From the NCBI GenBank assembly GCA_014529385.2, contig CM043959.1:89849529-89913528 (forward strand): DNA of 64,000 nt. Reading direction: 5' to 3'. The position numbers and the translations under genes were made by a program. The DNA is from Adiantum capillus-veneris. Its lineage: Eukaryota; Streptophyta; Polypodiopsida; Polypodiales; Pteridaceae. Of this stretch, positions 21,373-33,379 are shown in pieces. Below the pieces are notes generated by a model. That model was not told where the DNA came from. It worked only from the letters and a program-made list of their open reading frames with translations, and did no database searches. The stretch's first letter is position 1; each line of letters opens with the position of its first letter.

Positions 21373-23010
21373 CTTGAGATACACTCGATCAAAGAAAAAG
21401 GCTACACATTTGGCAGAAGCTATCCCCTTCACTCATTCCCGGAGGACAATGGAAGAGGCACATGCATTGAGGAAAAAGCTCCGCCAACAAAAGAAAGATC
21501 ACCAGCAAACCCAAGATACAGAAGTGGATGACCAGAAAGAAGATGATGCAGTCGAGGATGTTCCGCTGATACGCAGGCAGACAGAGGCCTTGGATAGGAT
21601 CAAGCAACAAAAGATGATATGCAGGCAGACAGAGGCCTTGGATAGGATCAAGCAACAAAAGAGGAAGGAAGCTGAAGAGAAATGAGAAATTGCTAGTGCC
21701 ATGCGGCAAAGAATTCACAATGATCTCAAACAAAAGATGGAGCAACGGGGCAGCCAGAAGAATCAAAGAAGCAATGCTTCAATGATTTAGAATCATCTAA
21801 TGAATCCGGAAAAAGTAAAGAGGAGAAAAGTCTCTCGCAAGGAGAGAGACAACACGAGACACAGGAAGGACAAGACCAAGACCTCAGTTTGCCCAAGGAT
21901 GCTGAGACAGTTTCAGAGAGGTCACAACAAGAGAAAGGGGAAAGTGCAGGACAGTCGGAGCAAAGAACATACAAAAAGCACACGGAGCAGCAAGGAAATC
22001 AACAAACCGAATCTCAGACAAAGCCTGCCACGACCTTTGATGCAATAGAAGGTTTAAAACAAAAGGAAAAGCAAGCCGAAGTGGTCGAGCATTCAGATCA
22101 GCAGGGGCCAAGAATGCAACGCACTCAAGCGGCCATAAAAGAAGGAGCGGAGATAGTTAGCTCCTTTGATATTGACAATCACCTAGAGCAGATCAAGCTT
22201 CAATTCCAATGTCAAAGAGCTCTTTATAACCTCAGGGAGTTGGAATTGGAAGATAATAAAAAGGAGGTATCTAGAACAATATAATCCGCGCAATTGAAGC
22301 CACAAATAGAGGCACTAAAGAACGCACAAGTCCTGGCGCAATCGGAGCTGCAAAGAGAAAGAGAGAATGCAAGATACTATTATAAAGAAGTGCAACAATT
22401 CAATGAGGCGAATTCAACTTTACAGATCAAACAACAATGCCTCGAGGAGGAGCTAGCCAGGGAAAAGGAACAGAATGAGAAGCTACAAGGCTCGTATGTC
22501 GTGGTTAGCAGGTCTCTCACTCAACTATTGGCAATATAGGAGACACCCTCCTCTTCGACTATGCCTGCAAACTCTACTTCCTTGAGCCAGGAGATCAAGG
22601 AGTTAAATGAAGCCCTAAAACAAGAAAAATATGATAGACAGATCATGACAGCAGTTCATAGGGCCCTACAGCAGGCAAAGGATGAGGAAATTGAAGACTT
22701 GAAAAAGCAACTGGCTGAGGCAAGAAAGGAAGTAGAGGATCTGAAAGCCAGTCAAGCAAGCACTGGAAAAGGCACGCAAGAGTCTGCAGATCCAACCACG
22801 AAATCCACCTCGGAGTCGGCCAAAGATGAAATTCAGCGTTGGATCTCAAAAGTCAAAGACCCGTCGCACAAGGCATATCTGCAATATGAATTGAAAGTGT
22901 TGGAATCAGCTGCCCTCCTCATGACCACTCCAGATGTGGTTGTAAAAAAATTTGGGCACGAAATGATCGCTCTACCATTGATACGGCAAGAGGTTCGATT
23001 ATGGCAGTAA
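21373..23010 (+). pseudogene. Long coiled-coil region of element E gag-like protein
   Basis: Open stretches at 21374-21685, 21889-22284, 22294-22539 and 22561-23010. They are rich in Glu, Lys, Gln and Arg with heptad-like spacing, for example ALKQEKYDRQIMTAVHRALQ and EDLKKQLAEARKEVEDLKAS. A 16-residue unit (RQTEALDRIKQQKMIC) is repeated exactly in tandem at about 21577-21672 (48 bp, in frame). The region then ends in IQRWISKVKDPSHKAYLQYE. No enzymatic domain. A scaffold role in a particle is possible but unproven. Confidence 0.5.
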
Positions 23011-23634
23011 AAGATGCTCCCAAAAATTGAACCAAACATCAGAGGGGATTACAGAGAGGTCCCAATTGCAGCTCTTCAGATTGAAACAGTCCTTGACAAT
23101 CAACCCCTCTAGAGAAAGAAATGGTTCGATCAGCGACCGACTAACGAAACGTATTACAGGAATGCTCCCCAACATCTCAGGATCGACCCCACTTACTGTC
23201 CAATCAACAGGCGGCGATACTCGGATAGTTTTTACAGTTCGCAAAGCAGAAGACCGACAGTGCTGGATTACCCTGTCATAGCCAAGCCGATCAATATCAA
23301 CCCCCCATCAGAGAATTACATGGTTCAAACTCTTAAAGGAGTCATCAACATGATGACGGAGATCCCAGATCTCGCTTGCCAAATGCTAGTAAAGATTGCT
23401 AAAATGCTCATCACGTGCATTACAGCCTTCAAAGACATTGAAGCGGCAGAGCATCCATGGTAGGTATTTTTCGAGGGCACATGGGGCATCTGCTAGAACA
23501 CGGAGACAGAAATCCATAGCATAAATATTATCATGGGATTATATGCAAGAGTCATGTTTCTACCATCTCAATACATGTAGACCTTCGAAGAAGCTTTCAT
23601 GACAGGTTTCTTTGAAGTGGACTCTTCCATATTC

Positions 23635-23760
23635 AATCCAATGACAAAAGATCTGACAGGTCGTCACATTGCTTATCAGAGCACCATTGCAAATAATCCA
23701 ATGACGAGATATCTGACAGCTCGTTACATTGCTTATCAGAGAACCATTGCAAATAACCCA
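23635..23760. repeat. 63-bp tandem duplication
   Basis: Two successive copies beginning AATCCAATGAC, each ending in CCATTGCAAAT(AA), with a few differences. The period is 63 bp, a multiple of three. Confidence 0.85.
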
Positions 23761-23908
23761 TTGCAAATAACCCTTTCAGAGAACTGGAAACCAAATTCGA
23801 GATCGAAGCTACAGTGCAAAAGTTTGGAAATCTCACTGCAACACTAGAAAGAAGGCACTAAAGTGACTTCCCTCAGATGCAGCTTGCACGAGGACGTGCA
23901 AATGAATA

Positions 23909-23919
23909 GAAAGGGGGAA
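23909..23919 (+). other. Polypurine tract of element E
   Basis: GAAAGGGGGAA followed directly by TGTTTGGTGG, the expected junction of polypurine tract and 3' LTR. Confidence 0.6.
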
Positions 23920-24600
23920 TGTTTGGTGGATACGAGCGAGCAGGCGTATGCACACCAAACCCGGCGAACACTCTATTTTTTTGGGAAAAACCCTGTAATT
24001 CTATCTAAAATGAGTTGTAATCGAAAGAAGATTAGACCATATTCTTTTTAATGCTCTCTGAGTCTACCCCTTGTAAGAGGCCGGCTGGCCATGGGAAAGC
24101 CCCCTAACTTTTAAAGTCAAAACCCTTAGTTTTGAAGGGATTATTATCATTAGCTTGGAGAAGAAAATGTGCGCTACTAAAGCTTCTTGTGACTACAATT
24201 CGTAATCATCATTTCTCCTGAACGGGTAATCAGAATTCTATTCCGAATAGTACATTGCGTTCCTTGTCTCTTGCTCTTCGATCTAAGTGTAATCATTTCC
24301 AATTCTGTTGTGGTTTGCGGAGAGTTGTTTGTGAGCTAAATGCATTGATTTGGGAGTTAAAATGGTTGTTTTTTGATGTTTTGACCTTGGATAAGTGTTT
24401 CTATGCTTAAGGAAGATCTTTCCAAGTACTTTTGTTTCAGTTTTTTGCACATTTTTTGTGATGAATAGTGATTTATGTACCTTCCTAGATGGTGACAGAA
24501 CTTGGTAGGATTGAGCCCATAAGTGTTGTAATACCTCTCCTTAAGTTTGTGACATTCCGGATTCGTTTGGATACCGAAACGGCATGATTGTGTTGAGTGT
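23920..24600 (+). repeat. Probable 3' LTR of element E
   Basis: Starts with TG right after the polypurine tract. No reading frame of note. The right boundary is undetermined; 24600 is only where I stop seeing reason to include sequence. Confidence 0.4.
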
Positions 24601-26309
24601 TGAGAATGGACGCATACTGATTGTCTGACTAGGAAGTGGTTGATTTTCTTTTGTTGTAAGAACGAGTAGTCTTTGTGTTCACTTTGGTGAGATTGACACT
24701 CTCATTAAGTCTCCATGCCCCATCCCGAGTTGCTTCCTTGCATATTGAAATTATGTTAGTACAAAAGAGCTATGTTGCAGAAGTTCATTGCGGCGACCCG
24801 CTAACACACACACACACACACAATCGTAGGTACATAGCCGGAATGGTTCATCTCCCTCATAGGCTCGGTCTTTAAAATCTTGACCTGTCTCACTCTTCCT
24901 CCCTTGTTTACTATGCCCTTGTAGGTTCGAACTTGCATCACTACCCTTTTCATCTTCCCTTGCATGCGCGTGACTCTCACAGGATGATGCATGCACCCAC
25001 ACACCCACACACACACACACACACACACACCAAATCTAGCTTGGAATACAAGCCTCAAATGTTAGGCATGCCCAATATAGCATTCTTGATCCTACTATCC
25101 CTGGCGTACACAAAATATGCAACTTTGAAGCAAACAGTGGTTCCTTGGACCACTCATGATGATACAACACATATACGAAGTTGCAATTGGTGGCCATATA
25201 GCATAGCCTCAAACTAATCAATCTACACGGTGTTAGAAGAGACTCGCAATACTTCATTTACTATCCAATCAAGTATTCGATCAGCAGCAACCGGATAGGC
25301 AGGTGGCCTTGCACCTACTTAGTAAAACCTTGGTTATTTTTGAGATTTTTAAAATGTGCTTATGATTGGATATCATTGCTAGTCTAATTGTAATTTATAA
25401 TGGCTATATTACTATAAATTATAGCTGTGTGGGTTGTGTAATTGGAGGGCCTATATCTTTATGGTTGATCTATTGCAAAATGGATTGTTTTTAAACTATG
25501 AATACTTTGTTACCTACAAAGTTTCTTTTTATGTATATTTTGAATCATTGGCCTAAAATACTCCTGTGACGGGCACCAATGAGTTGGCGTGCTTTGGAAT
25601 ACTGAAAGTATCGTCAAAAAACAAGGGAAATGTTGTCAAAATTTTTGCAATTTTAAGACTACCTTCAAAAAAAAATTTGCCATTTTGGTCGGACATAATT
25701 TCATATTCTCTTGAGCCATGCAAAGATATTAGTCTTGTACAATAAAAAGCATAGATAATAACCATATGATTGGTTTATAATTGAATTAGTGCTAACCAGA
25801 AAACTACATGCTTTTCAAATTCTAAACGGGATTGCATGTTTTTTTAACTTGGTTTATGTGTACTTTGTAGTTATAGATCACGCAACAATCGACATAGAAA
25901 TGACATTTTTGAGTTTGGCTTGTTTAATTTGAGGCTTTGATGAATTTTTTTACTTGTGGTAGCAATTTTGGGTGAGTACTTTGAGGGTACTTCTCATTGT
26001 CATCAATAGTGGGATATGGCTTCTGAATACACACTGGCTAATAGCGTAATAAGTATGGGTATTGCACATTGGTGACCTTTTTCATGTTTCAAATAGTTTT
26101 CATGTTTTGGAATGAGGTCCGAGCTACCCTAACATGTCTTTGTTGGGACGTTCAAAGGGTTTGCATTAATTTGTATACAAAACCATATAATTCTTTTAGG
26201 TGGGATAGTGATTTGAATTGGTGTGAGCCCCGTCCTGAGGCTTCCATCTATTGATCCAATCTTGAAAGCATGATGCTCTTTCATCTATTTGAAGTCTTAC
26301 ACACACATG

Positions 26310-26340
<31 letters not shown>

Positions 26341-27128
26341 ACAGACAGGCGGTGTACACTAAAAACATCTAGCCAACAAGTCATATTTTGCTCAGCGTCA
26401 CATATTCCTAGCAAGCGGTTGGGTAACTCATGTTGTGGATATGTATATCTATATACCAACAAAGATATACTATTAATTGATTTTTTCTCAAGTCTTGACT
26501 AACCATGTGTTGGATATTGTGTATGGTTGATGGTATATTGGTGTATCATAAAATTACATCATTAACTAGTTTTTTGAGATCTTGATGGGCTATTTATATT
26601 GAGCTCATGCACACTCACAAGAAGGGATACAATACGTTTTGCCTCTTATTCTCTACAAACTAGTGCACTTAACGTTTTACCAATTGTTGGGAATTTAAAC
26701 AGATAGATCATTGATTGACCCTGCATGGTTTTGTAGCTGAAAAACGTGCAATTTTTCGACACAAAATGTAGTTCTTTTTTGCTGATATGTTTAGGCATAC
26801 ATAGTTAAGAGTGGTTTGAACTGGTATTGGCAAAGCACGTCTTTATTTGGAAAAGGAAAGGCACATTAGTCATATATAGTAAATTATAAGTTATTTATTT
26901 TTAAAATCATTTCAATTTAGTTACAAGAGCCTTAATCCCTATGTGGGGTCTCGGATGAGATGGAAATACTTTGGACTTTTGAAAATTGTTTCAAAATACA
27001 AAGAGATGTCCGTCCATTTCTTTTTTGGAATTAAACAATGCAGACGTTATAGTCAATAATGACTCAATCGCTAACATAATACTTTCTGTGCTAGGTTGGT
27101 TTTTTTTGTTGTAATTTTTTACACCAAT
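24601..27128. other. Intergenic, AT-rich, no gene seen
   Basis: Contains (CA)n microsatellites at about 24803-24823, 25003-25031 and 26297-26339. No coding frame, splice-site series or RNA gene that I can support. Confidence 0.6.
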
Positions 27129-27281
27129 TGTCATGCCAAGGGTAGGACTAGGTGGGCACGGCCCTGGCAAAGTGTTGGACACACATGCAATAAAGGGGTC
27201 TATATATGGAAGAGGTCCAAGGGCCTATATATAGGATGGTTGGGTGGTTATTCGCATGTCTGTCTACCCTTTGGTCCAACA
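27129..27281 (+). repeat. 5' LTR of element F (153 bp)
   Basis: It has two TATA-like blocks (GTCTATATATGG and CCTATATATAGG). The 3' copy has a single block, and the 21-bp length difference lies there. Confidence 0.9.
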
Positions 27282-27282
27282 T

Positions 27283-27299
27283 TGGTATCAGAGCTTAGG
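27283..27299 (+). other. Primer binding site of element F
   Basis: TGGTATCAGAGCTTAGG, the consensus plant PBS for initiator tRNA-Met, 1 bp after the 5' LTR. Confidence 0.92.
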
Positions 27300-30200
27300 T
27301 AAGAAAGGAGCTATGGGAGAGGGGAGAAGAAGGTCTCTCGCATGCGATACAGGAAGGCTGCATGTTCTTTCTCTCTCTCTCTTCCTCTCTCTTTTTGAGG
27401 CATGGAAGGGGTCAGGTCTAACATGGAAGATAGGGCTTCAAAGATACGACGGCTTCAATCACGCAGTAACTGCCTCTTACAGGCATGAGGTACCAACATA
27501 TATCATCATCAAACAGCATGGGGCTCTGCTTAGTTGGGATCACCATGGGCTCAGGATCAAAAAATATTTGTTCATCATGAATCGAAACGTTCTATAGCGG
27601 CTAGTATGAAGGTTTTGTTTTTCGTCTTCCTGCACTATTGCCTTGCTGTGCCAAAGCCAGTGAATAGATTCACATGTTAGAAGCTATCATGGGTTCCCTA
27701 TTTTGGGAAACCACCTTTGATAAGAGGCGGAACCCATGGCCTCATGCATGGAATGCAACCATGCCTCCATGGACTGCATGTCCCTAACAGAAAATTTTTA
27801 TTTTTTCGCTCTACTAAGCATCTCCATTTGCCGATGCAATTGGTGACAACAAATCAGCACTGTCTAGTACATGACAAAACCTACCTGGTAAGACCACGGT
27901 TTAGGCTGTGACCAAATTTTCCAAGGTCTTTGACAAGGGAAGCTTGGCGGACAATGTTATGTGGCATGCTCGATGTTTCTAGCCACGGCCTGAATGGTGA
28001 TGCACCTCTTGCATCCAAGCAAGTGCGGCGACGAGACTGATGTAGCTTTCGGATGGCGAGACTACACTTCGTCTCTGAACTTCAAAGGTATGGTATTCAT
28101 AGAATTGGTGTTTTATTTGACAAAATTTTTGAGCCATACCGTGTAACTCCCGCATGCACTCAATGTGTAAGTGCATCCATAATCAAGGCTTGTACCATGC
28201 ACAAGGTTCTTCTATGATAAAGATCAGCATGACAAGCACGAATGTCCTCCATCCTCAGTACAATCCGGCATGCAGGGCATGTCTTGGAAAATTATCATGC
28301 TTGACATAGCACAGTGGATAGGCCAAATGTTTTCAGTCAATCCGGATTTGCAACTAGCTTTTACATGCTTCAACAAACAATTTCAGGTACGCTTTGTCGA
28401 TGCATTACAATGCTCTTGCTCCATTGTTATCTGCATAACTTGATTTACAATTACTTGTTGTATCTTTGCATAAAGTAACGTATGAGAATTGCAAGATAAA
28501 ATTTACATGCAACACATGTGAGTGCAATTTAGGCACTCCAAGCACAAGCACGGCTTGTGACGGTTGTTTCAAGCATTACAATTTTGTTGCCATCAAACCA
28601 ATGCTTAACCTGCCAACTTGGATTCAAGCATGGCTTAAGTACCTACCACCCTAATCTAAATCATGGGTTGTCAATGGTTCAATTTGCTGCAGACGCATAC
28701 GAGATTCTCCATGTTTTAGACTCTCAAGGAGATTGGCACATCCTATTGCTAGACTTGATGCAAGGGACATGTTGATCGGCATGGCCGAATCTTTGTGATT
28801 GTTTCTAGAAGCTCACAGAGGATGCTTGCCACATAGTATTGGCTAATTTCAGTTGAAATGGCTCGACAAGGTTGATTCTTTTTGTCCTGATATTTGTATG
28901 TCAACCACCGCATCTGTCAACCACCGCATCCATTGGCTATTAATACGAAAGTATTTATGTGAAGCAAGGCTTCAATGGCTTCAATTTATGCGTCTTGCAT
29001 TGAGACTCCCCATGTTTGGCATATGCTATGAGCATACAAACTTGGGAAGGATCTGGCAATATGTTTTTCGATTGTTTCATTATGTGCCATACACGCGTAT
29101 ATGATACACGGTATGTATATGTAGATACGACTGATACTACTCGTGCATCAGATATGGCTATGAGACATCTTTGTGCGAGCTCTCTTCCATGGAATCTCAG
29201 GACAACTGGCTACATCAACGATCAGGTTAGCCACTTTTAAGTTCTTCTTATTTTTCCATGTTTATATCTTTGCTTGGAAACTAGTTTTTTTATGCAAAGC
29301 AAAGTGCTCTAACAATTTTACACGCAAGGCTTTTCACTTGTGCCAAGATTTTGCCCATTGACTTGGCATCAAGGGCATTGGCACTCAAGTTTGGGGAACT
29401 AGTAAAATGAGAGTTTTTGCTCATATTTTTGATGTGGAACCATCCCATTTTACTGTATCACTAGCAGTATAGACTGTGCAAGGTACTTATGGTTTCGGGG
29501 CTTGAGGCCATCATAGTAGCCAAGGGCTGCTTGCCAGGTGGAATGGCTTCCACCACATCATGCATTACACTTCCGCTACAACAGAGCTACTCTGGGACGA
29601 GGTACATTATTGGTTGTCTAAATTGATTTTTATTTATGTTTATTTTGTTGATGTCACCGCACAGCAACAGTGAAAGGAATTTAAATCAAGGACTTAATTC
29701 AAAGGCAAAGTGCTATCATTAATTCACACTAGTGTTTTCACAACCACATACACGGTTGGTGGGTCAGCTTGTGACTTGTTCTTCTTGCCTCTCTCTGTGA
29801 GAGCGTCATACAATTACATTGGTGCATGCTTATATGATAAGCTACATGCTAATCATAAGCTGCACACGAGCATGTGCACATCTTCTATAAGGTTGTAACT
29901 TAAGTAAAGTTCCTCAGCCCAGCATTCACTTTCTCTCATTTTCATATTTCTCTTGAAGAATAATGAAAACTTTTTAACAATCTTTTGATGCATGTTTTTC
30001 TCATGAGAGCCTGAGCCAAGGTGCTCTAGCTCTCAGCTAGAAAGTGGCCAAGATGCCCTCCAATTAGTCTTCATCGATTCGTCAATTGAACACTAATTTG
30101 TTATTGGCACAAGGGCTATAAGCCACACAAGCTAAGAGCCATTGTTAGGCCTAGGGTATGACCCTACTGTTGGTATTCTTTGGGTGATTGTTCTCAAGAT

Positions 30201-31985
30201 CAAACATATCTACCCAATGGAGTACCCATCGACGTTAATGGACAAGCAAGAGTCCTGTCATTATGGATGTTTTGATTGTCATTTTTGCACTACATGTTTT
30301 TAGTGCAATGCTCGAGTTGATTTTTTGATAATCTTAAACTCACATCAGCTAATCTCTACCACGGCATATAGATACAACAATCAGTCGAGATAGAATGGTT
30401 GTCCATAAGAGCTAGTCATTTTACTTCTGTGAATCTCCTGCTCCCTCTATAGCACTACGGAGTGTCTATGGACACACTATTTTGGCGTAAGACCCGGTGG
30501 GTGATTGCTAAATAACCCCATAGGCATTGAGGATCACAATTTGATCTATTCCCGTTATACTTTCAAGGACAAAAGTCTGAAATCTACTACCACGCGGTAG
30601 CGGACAAATTCAACTTTTCAAGTTGATTCCAACCATTATTTACACACTTGACTATGTTGGTTACCATTACTTGCTAGTTGAGCAGTTCCTACAAAGGCTC
30701 TTACCAAGGGGTTTGACTACATAGATTTTAACCAAAGGGTTTGGATTGCGAAGGAAACACCCAAGGTTTCTAGTGCTATGTTACTTGATTTTTTCACAGG
30801 TGGGCGACGTGCTCCTCTACATTTGAATACGTGTAAGTGAACATTAGGTTCAAATCTCCAGGTACGCATCTATTGATTTGTTGTTATTCCATTTTTTAGT
30901 ATGCACTTCTTGGTTTTTTTCAAGTCGTATAAATACGCTTGAATATTTCCAAGACATGCCAAGGACATGTCGGAACAAAGTATTTTGGGCCATACTTCCA
31001 ATATACATTATGTTGTTATGAACCCACTTGTTGGGTTCAATTTGGCACATGTTGTCACATGGAATACAACATGGTCTAGGAACTCAAGGAGTTTACTTTA
31101 GCCAGTGTGGATCATGATAATGAGGGTCCCTCTCACTCTTGTCACGGAGTGTTTTCAGTTACCTCCACACACAAGTACAACTCGTACTTGATGGACGTCA
31201 CTTTTCCTGACATCCTTATTTGAGACATATTCCAAATGTGGTGAATATGAGTCTCTGGGACTGACACTGGTGCTCAATTCCTAATGATGTGTCATGACGA
31301 AGTCCCTAGGTGTTGGTCGCATCTGTTCATTAGACCATTATGGGCACGCAGTATCAGGAACAGTTTTAGTGGCCAAAAATTATCAAGTACTACATACAGA
31401 CTTGTTATGATTATGAATACAACTGTTGTGAAACCACCTTAATGGAGGGTTGTTTCTACATATAGCCAAGTATGCTATGTTACTAAGAATGTCTCATGGT
31501 TGGTACTCAGGTATGACTGGGTTGTCATATTCTATTATGGTCCACTTTTGCTGCAAGGCTTTCACGTACGTACTGTGGAAAGTATCATCATGAAATTGCG
31601 GTTGGGATATGTCTGTGCTAAATGCATGCACACTAGGTGTTATGGGCTCTAGTGTTTAACACAGATTTATTTGGAGCGGCATGCAAATTCATGGACTTTA
31701 TTCTTTATGCATCCTTTTGCAATGTTAGTGCAATATCTTTTGCAGATTTATTATGAGTTTACACCCCACCATCCGAGATAGTGGTGCAGTATCGGTGTTT
31801 GTGATTGGATGTCTAAACTCCAATCCGCTTTTAACCTAGTTGGTTGTCTCCCCTCCATATCAGTGTATGGTTGGAACCTCACTTGGTGAGTCATAGTTTA
31901 TCATCTATCATGGAAGACTGTATGTAAGTGGTTGGGGGAAAGCACCTCACTCTTATTATTGCTATTCATCTCACATTGGATGGGC
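27300..31985 (+). other. Interior of element F, no intact gene
   Basis: By position this holds the leader, gag, protease, reverse transcriptase and RNase H. I cannot recognise any of them with confidence; the frames are short and broken throughout. A 15-bp direct repeat, GTCAACCACCGCATC, lies at about 28900-28930. Confidence 0.5.
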
Positions 31986-32587
31986 AGCTTACAAGAATAT
32001 GCTAAGTGCATACATTAGCAAGAAGCAAAACAATTGGATCTGTTTCCTTTCTAGTTTGGAATTTTCTTCACATGATGAAAGACATGTTATGACTAGTTTT
32101 AGTCTCTGTCTGTTATTCTCAAGTTATCAACCTTGATCATCAGTTTTGATGAGGTTGGCTACTAGCAAGAAACAACAGCAAGTCAAGGACTTGGTTGCTG
32201 CTGACGAGTATGTTAGCATAATACTTTCATGGAAAGTTGAGCAGAGGTTGTATTGAACTTTCCAGTACCTTCAGAAAGTCTAAAACGTGGGTATGCATTT
32301 AGACACCTCTTAGTTTTGATAGCTCGTTTAGTATTCTCAAGTGAGTTCTAGATGGAGTCTTCATGCTATATTGGTTATGGGTCGGTTAACCAAGATGGTT
32401 GCACAAGGACAACAATGTAGAAAATCAAGATGTTATCTTGATTTTATTGAACCTCCTATTGAACCGGGTTTCGATCCAACAAACCGATGGATCCATGAGG
32501 GATGCCACATGGAAAACATTAGTGTTCTTATGAAGATACCACCACTTGTGTTTTTGAGGATGAAATTGCTTATCCAAGGGGGAGTAA
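31986..32587 (+). pseudogene. Integrase tail and chromodomain traces of element F
   Basis: At about 32005-32060 the DNA closely matches the integrase segment of element B near 5876-5935 (ATTAGCAAGAAGCAAA then AATTGG). At about 32140-32200 it matches the stretch after 6005 (GGTTGGCTA...CAAGAA...CAAG). The last frame (32341-32604) ends with HMENISVLMKIPPLVFL, which resembles the TWENISVL helix of a chromodomain, and runs into the polypurine tract. Confidence 0.65.
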
Positions 32588-32719
32588 TGTCATGCCAAGG
32601 GTAGTAGGACTAGGCGGGCACGGCCCTGGAAAAGTGCCAGACACACATGCAGTAAAGGGGTCTATATATAGGATGGTTGGGTGGTTATTTGCATGTCTGT
32701 CTACCCCTTTGGTCCAACA
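32588..32719 (+). repeat. 3' LTR of element F (132 bp)
   Basis: Matches the 5' LTR end to end except for the missing 21-bp TATA segment and scattered substitutions. Confidence 0.9.
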
Positions 32720-32724
32720 CCAGT

Positions 32725-33335
32725 AACAAGAGGAGGGGGTCGTTGACACATGTATTCCCAACTAATGCCAAGCACTAATGAGCTTGTGTGTTTCTTGGAT
32801 GGTGACAGGTAAGAAGTTCCTTCCTTGGGATTACAACAACAACTTCAACAATAGAAAAATATCATCCATCCCTCGATTTTTTAATGATTAATAGATAGCC
32901 CTTGTATACACTTCTTTGGTAATTATAAATATTCACAAGTAATACAAATTGTGTCATACTATCAGATCTAAATGTAAATTTTAGATTTACCTTTGTAAAA
33001 TTTATAGATTACTATAAAGGAAAATTTTTAGTTTATATATACACATTATCTTGTCTCTAGTCCCATTGTATGGTTCAATAGTTTGTGAAATCAAACTATG
33101 CTAGATAATAAATCTTAAACACACATGCACACACACACATAGTATAGACACTTGACACAAAGAAACATATTGCACAGTGGGTGCAAATTCAATCTGAGAT
33201 TGCAGAAGGTCGCACGGGCTCCTGACAGCAGGTAATGGCGGGTTCTCACAACTCTTGCTTGCAACATCCATGTTCAATCACTATCACACAAGTAAAGGAC
33301 AGTCAAGGCAGGGAACCCGTAGGGTTGGAGACACA

Positions 33336-33378
<43 letters not shown>

Positions 33379-33379
33379 T
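32725..33379. other. Intergenic with (CA)n runs
   Basis: A (CA)n microsatellite lies at about 33337-33373, with a smaller CA run at about 33120-33140. No gene seen. Confidence 0.6.

Larger units (their letters stand above)
18990..24600 (+). mobile_element. Gag-only LTR retrotransposon-like element E
   Basis: A long non-coding leader with a recurrent palindrome is followed by a broken gag-like coding block (20334-23460), a polypurine tract at 23909-23919 and LTR-like sequence starting TG at 23920. No protease, reverse transcriptase or integrase is recognisable anywhere between. That layout fits a non-autonomous gag-only or LARD-type element. The left end was not located, and the right end is a guess because no second LTR copy is visible. 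Confidence 0.55.
27129..32719 (+). mobile_element. Complete but eroded chromovirus F (5.6 kb)
   Basis: Matching LTRs at 27129-27281 and 32588-32719 both start TGTCATGCCAAGGGTAG and end GGTCCAACA. The PBS follows the first and a polypurine tract (CCAAGGGGGAG) precedes the second. Flanks CCAAT (27124-27128) and CCAGT (32720-32724) look like a 5-bp target duplication with one change. The interior is so mutated that only integrase and chromodomain traces remain, all in the order expected of a chromovirus. Confidence 0.88.

Noticed and set aside
28466-28654. Cys-rich peptide (CNTCECN...CDGC) as a zinc-finger gene
   Set aside because: Short, inside the eroded chromovirus, with no supporting frame or splice sites.
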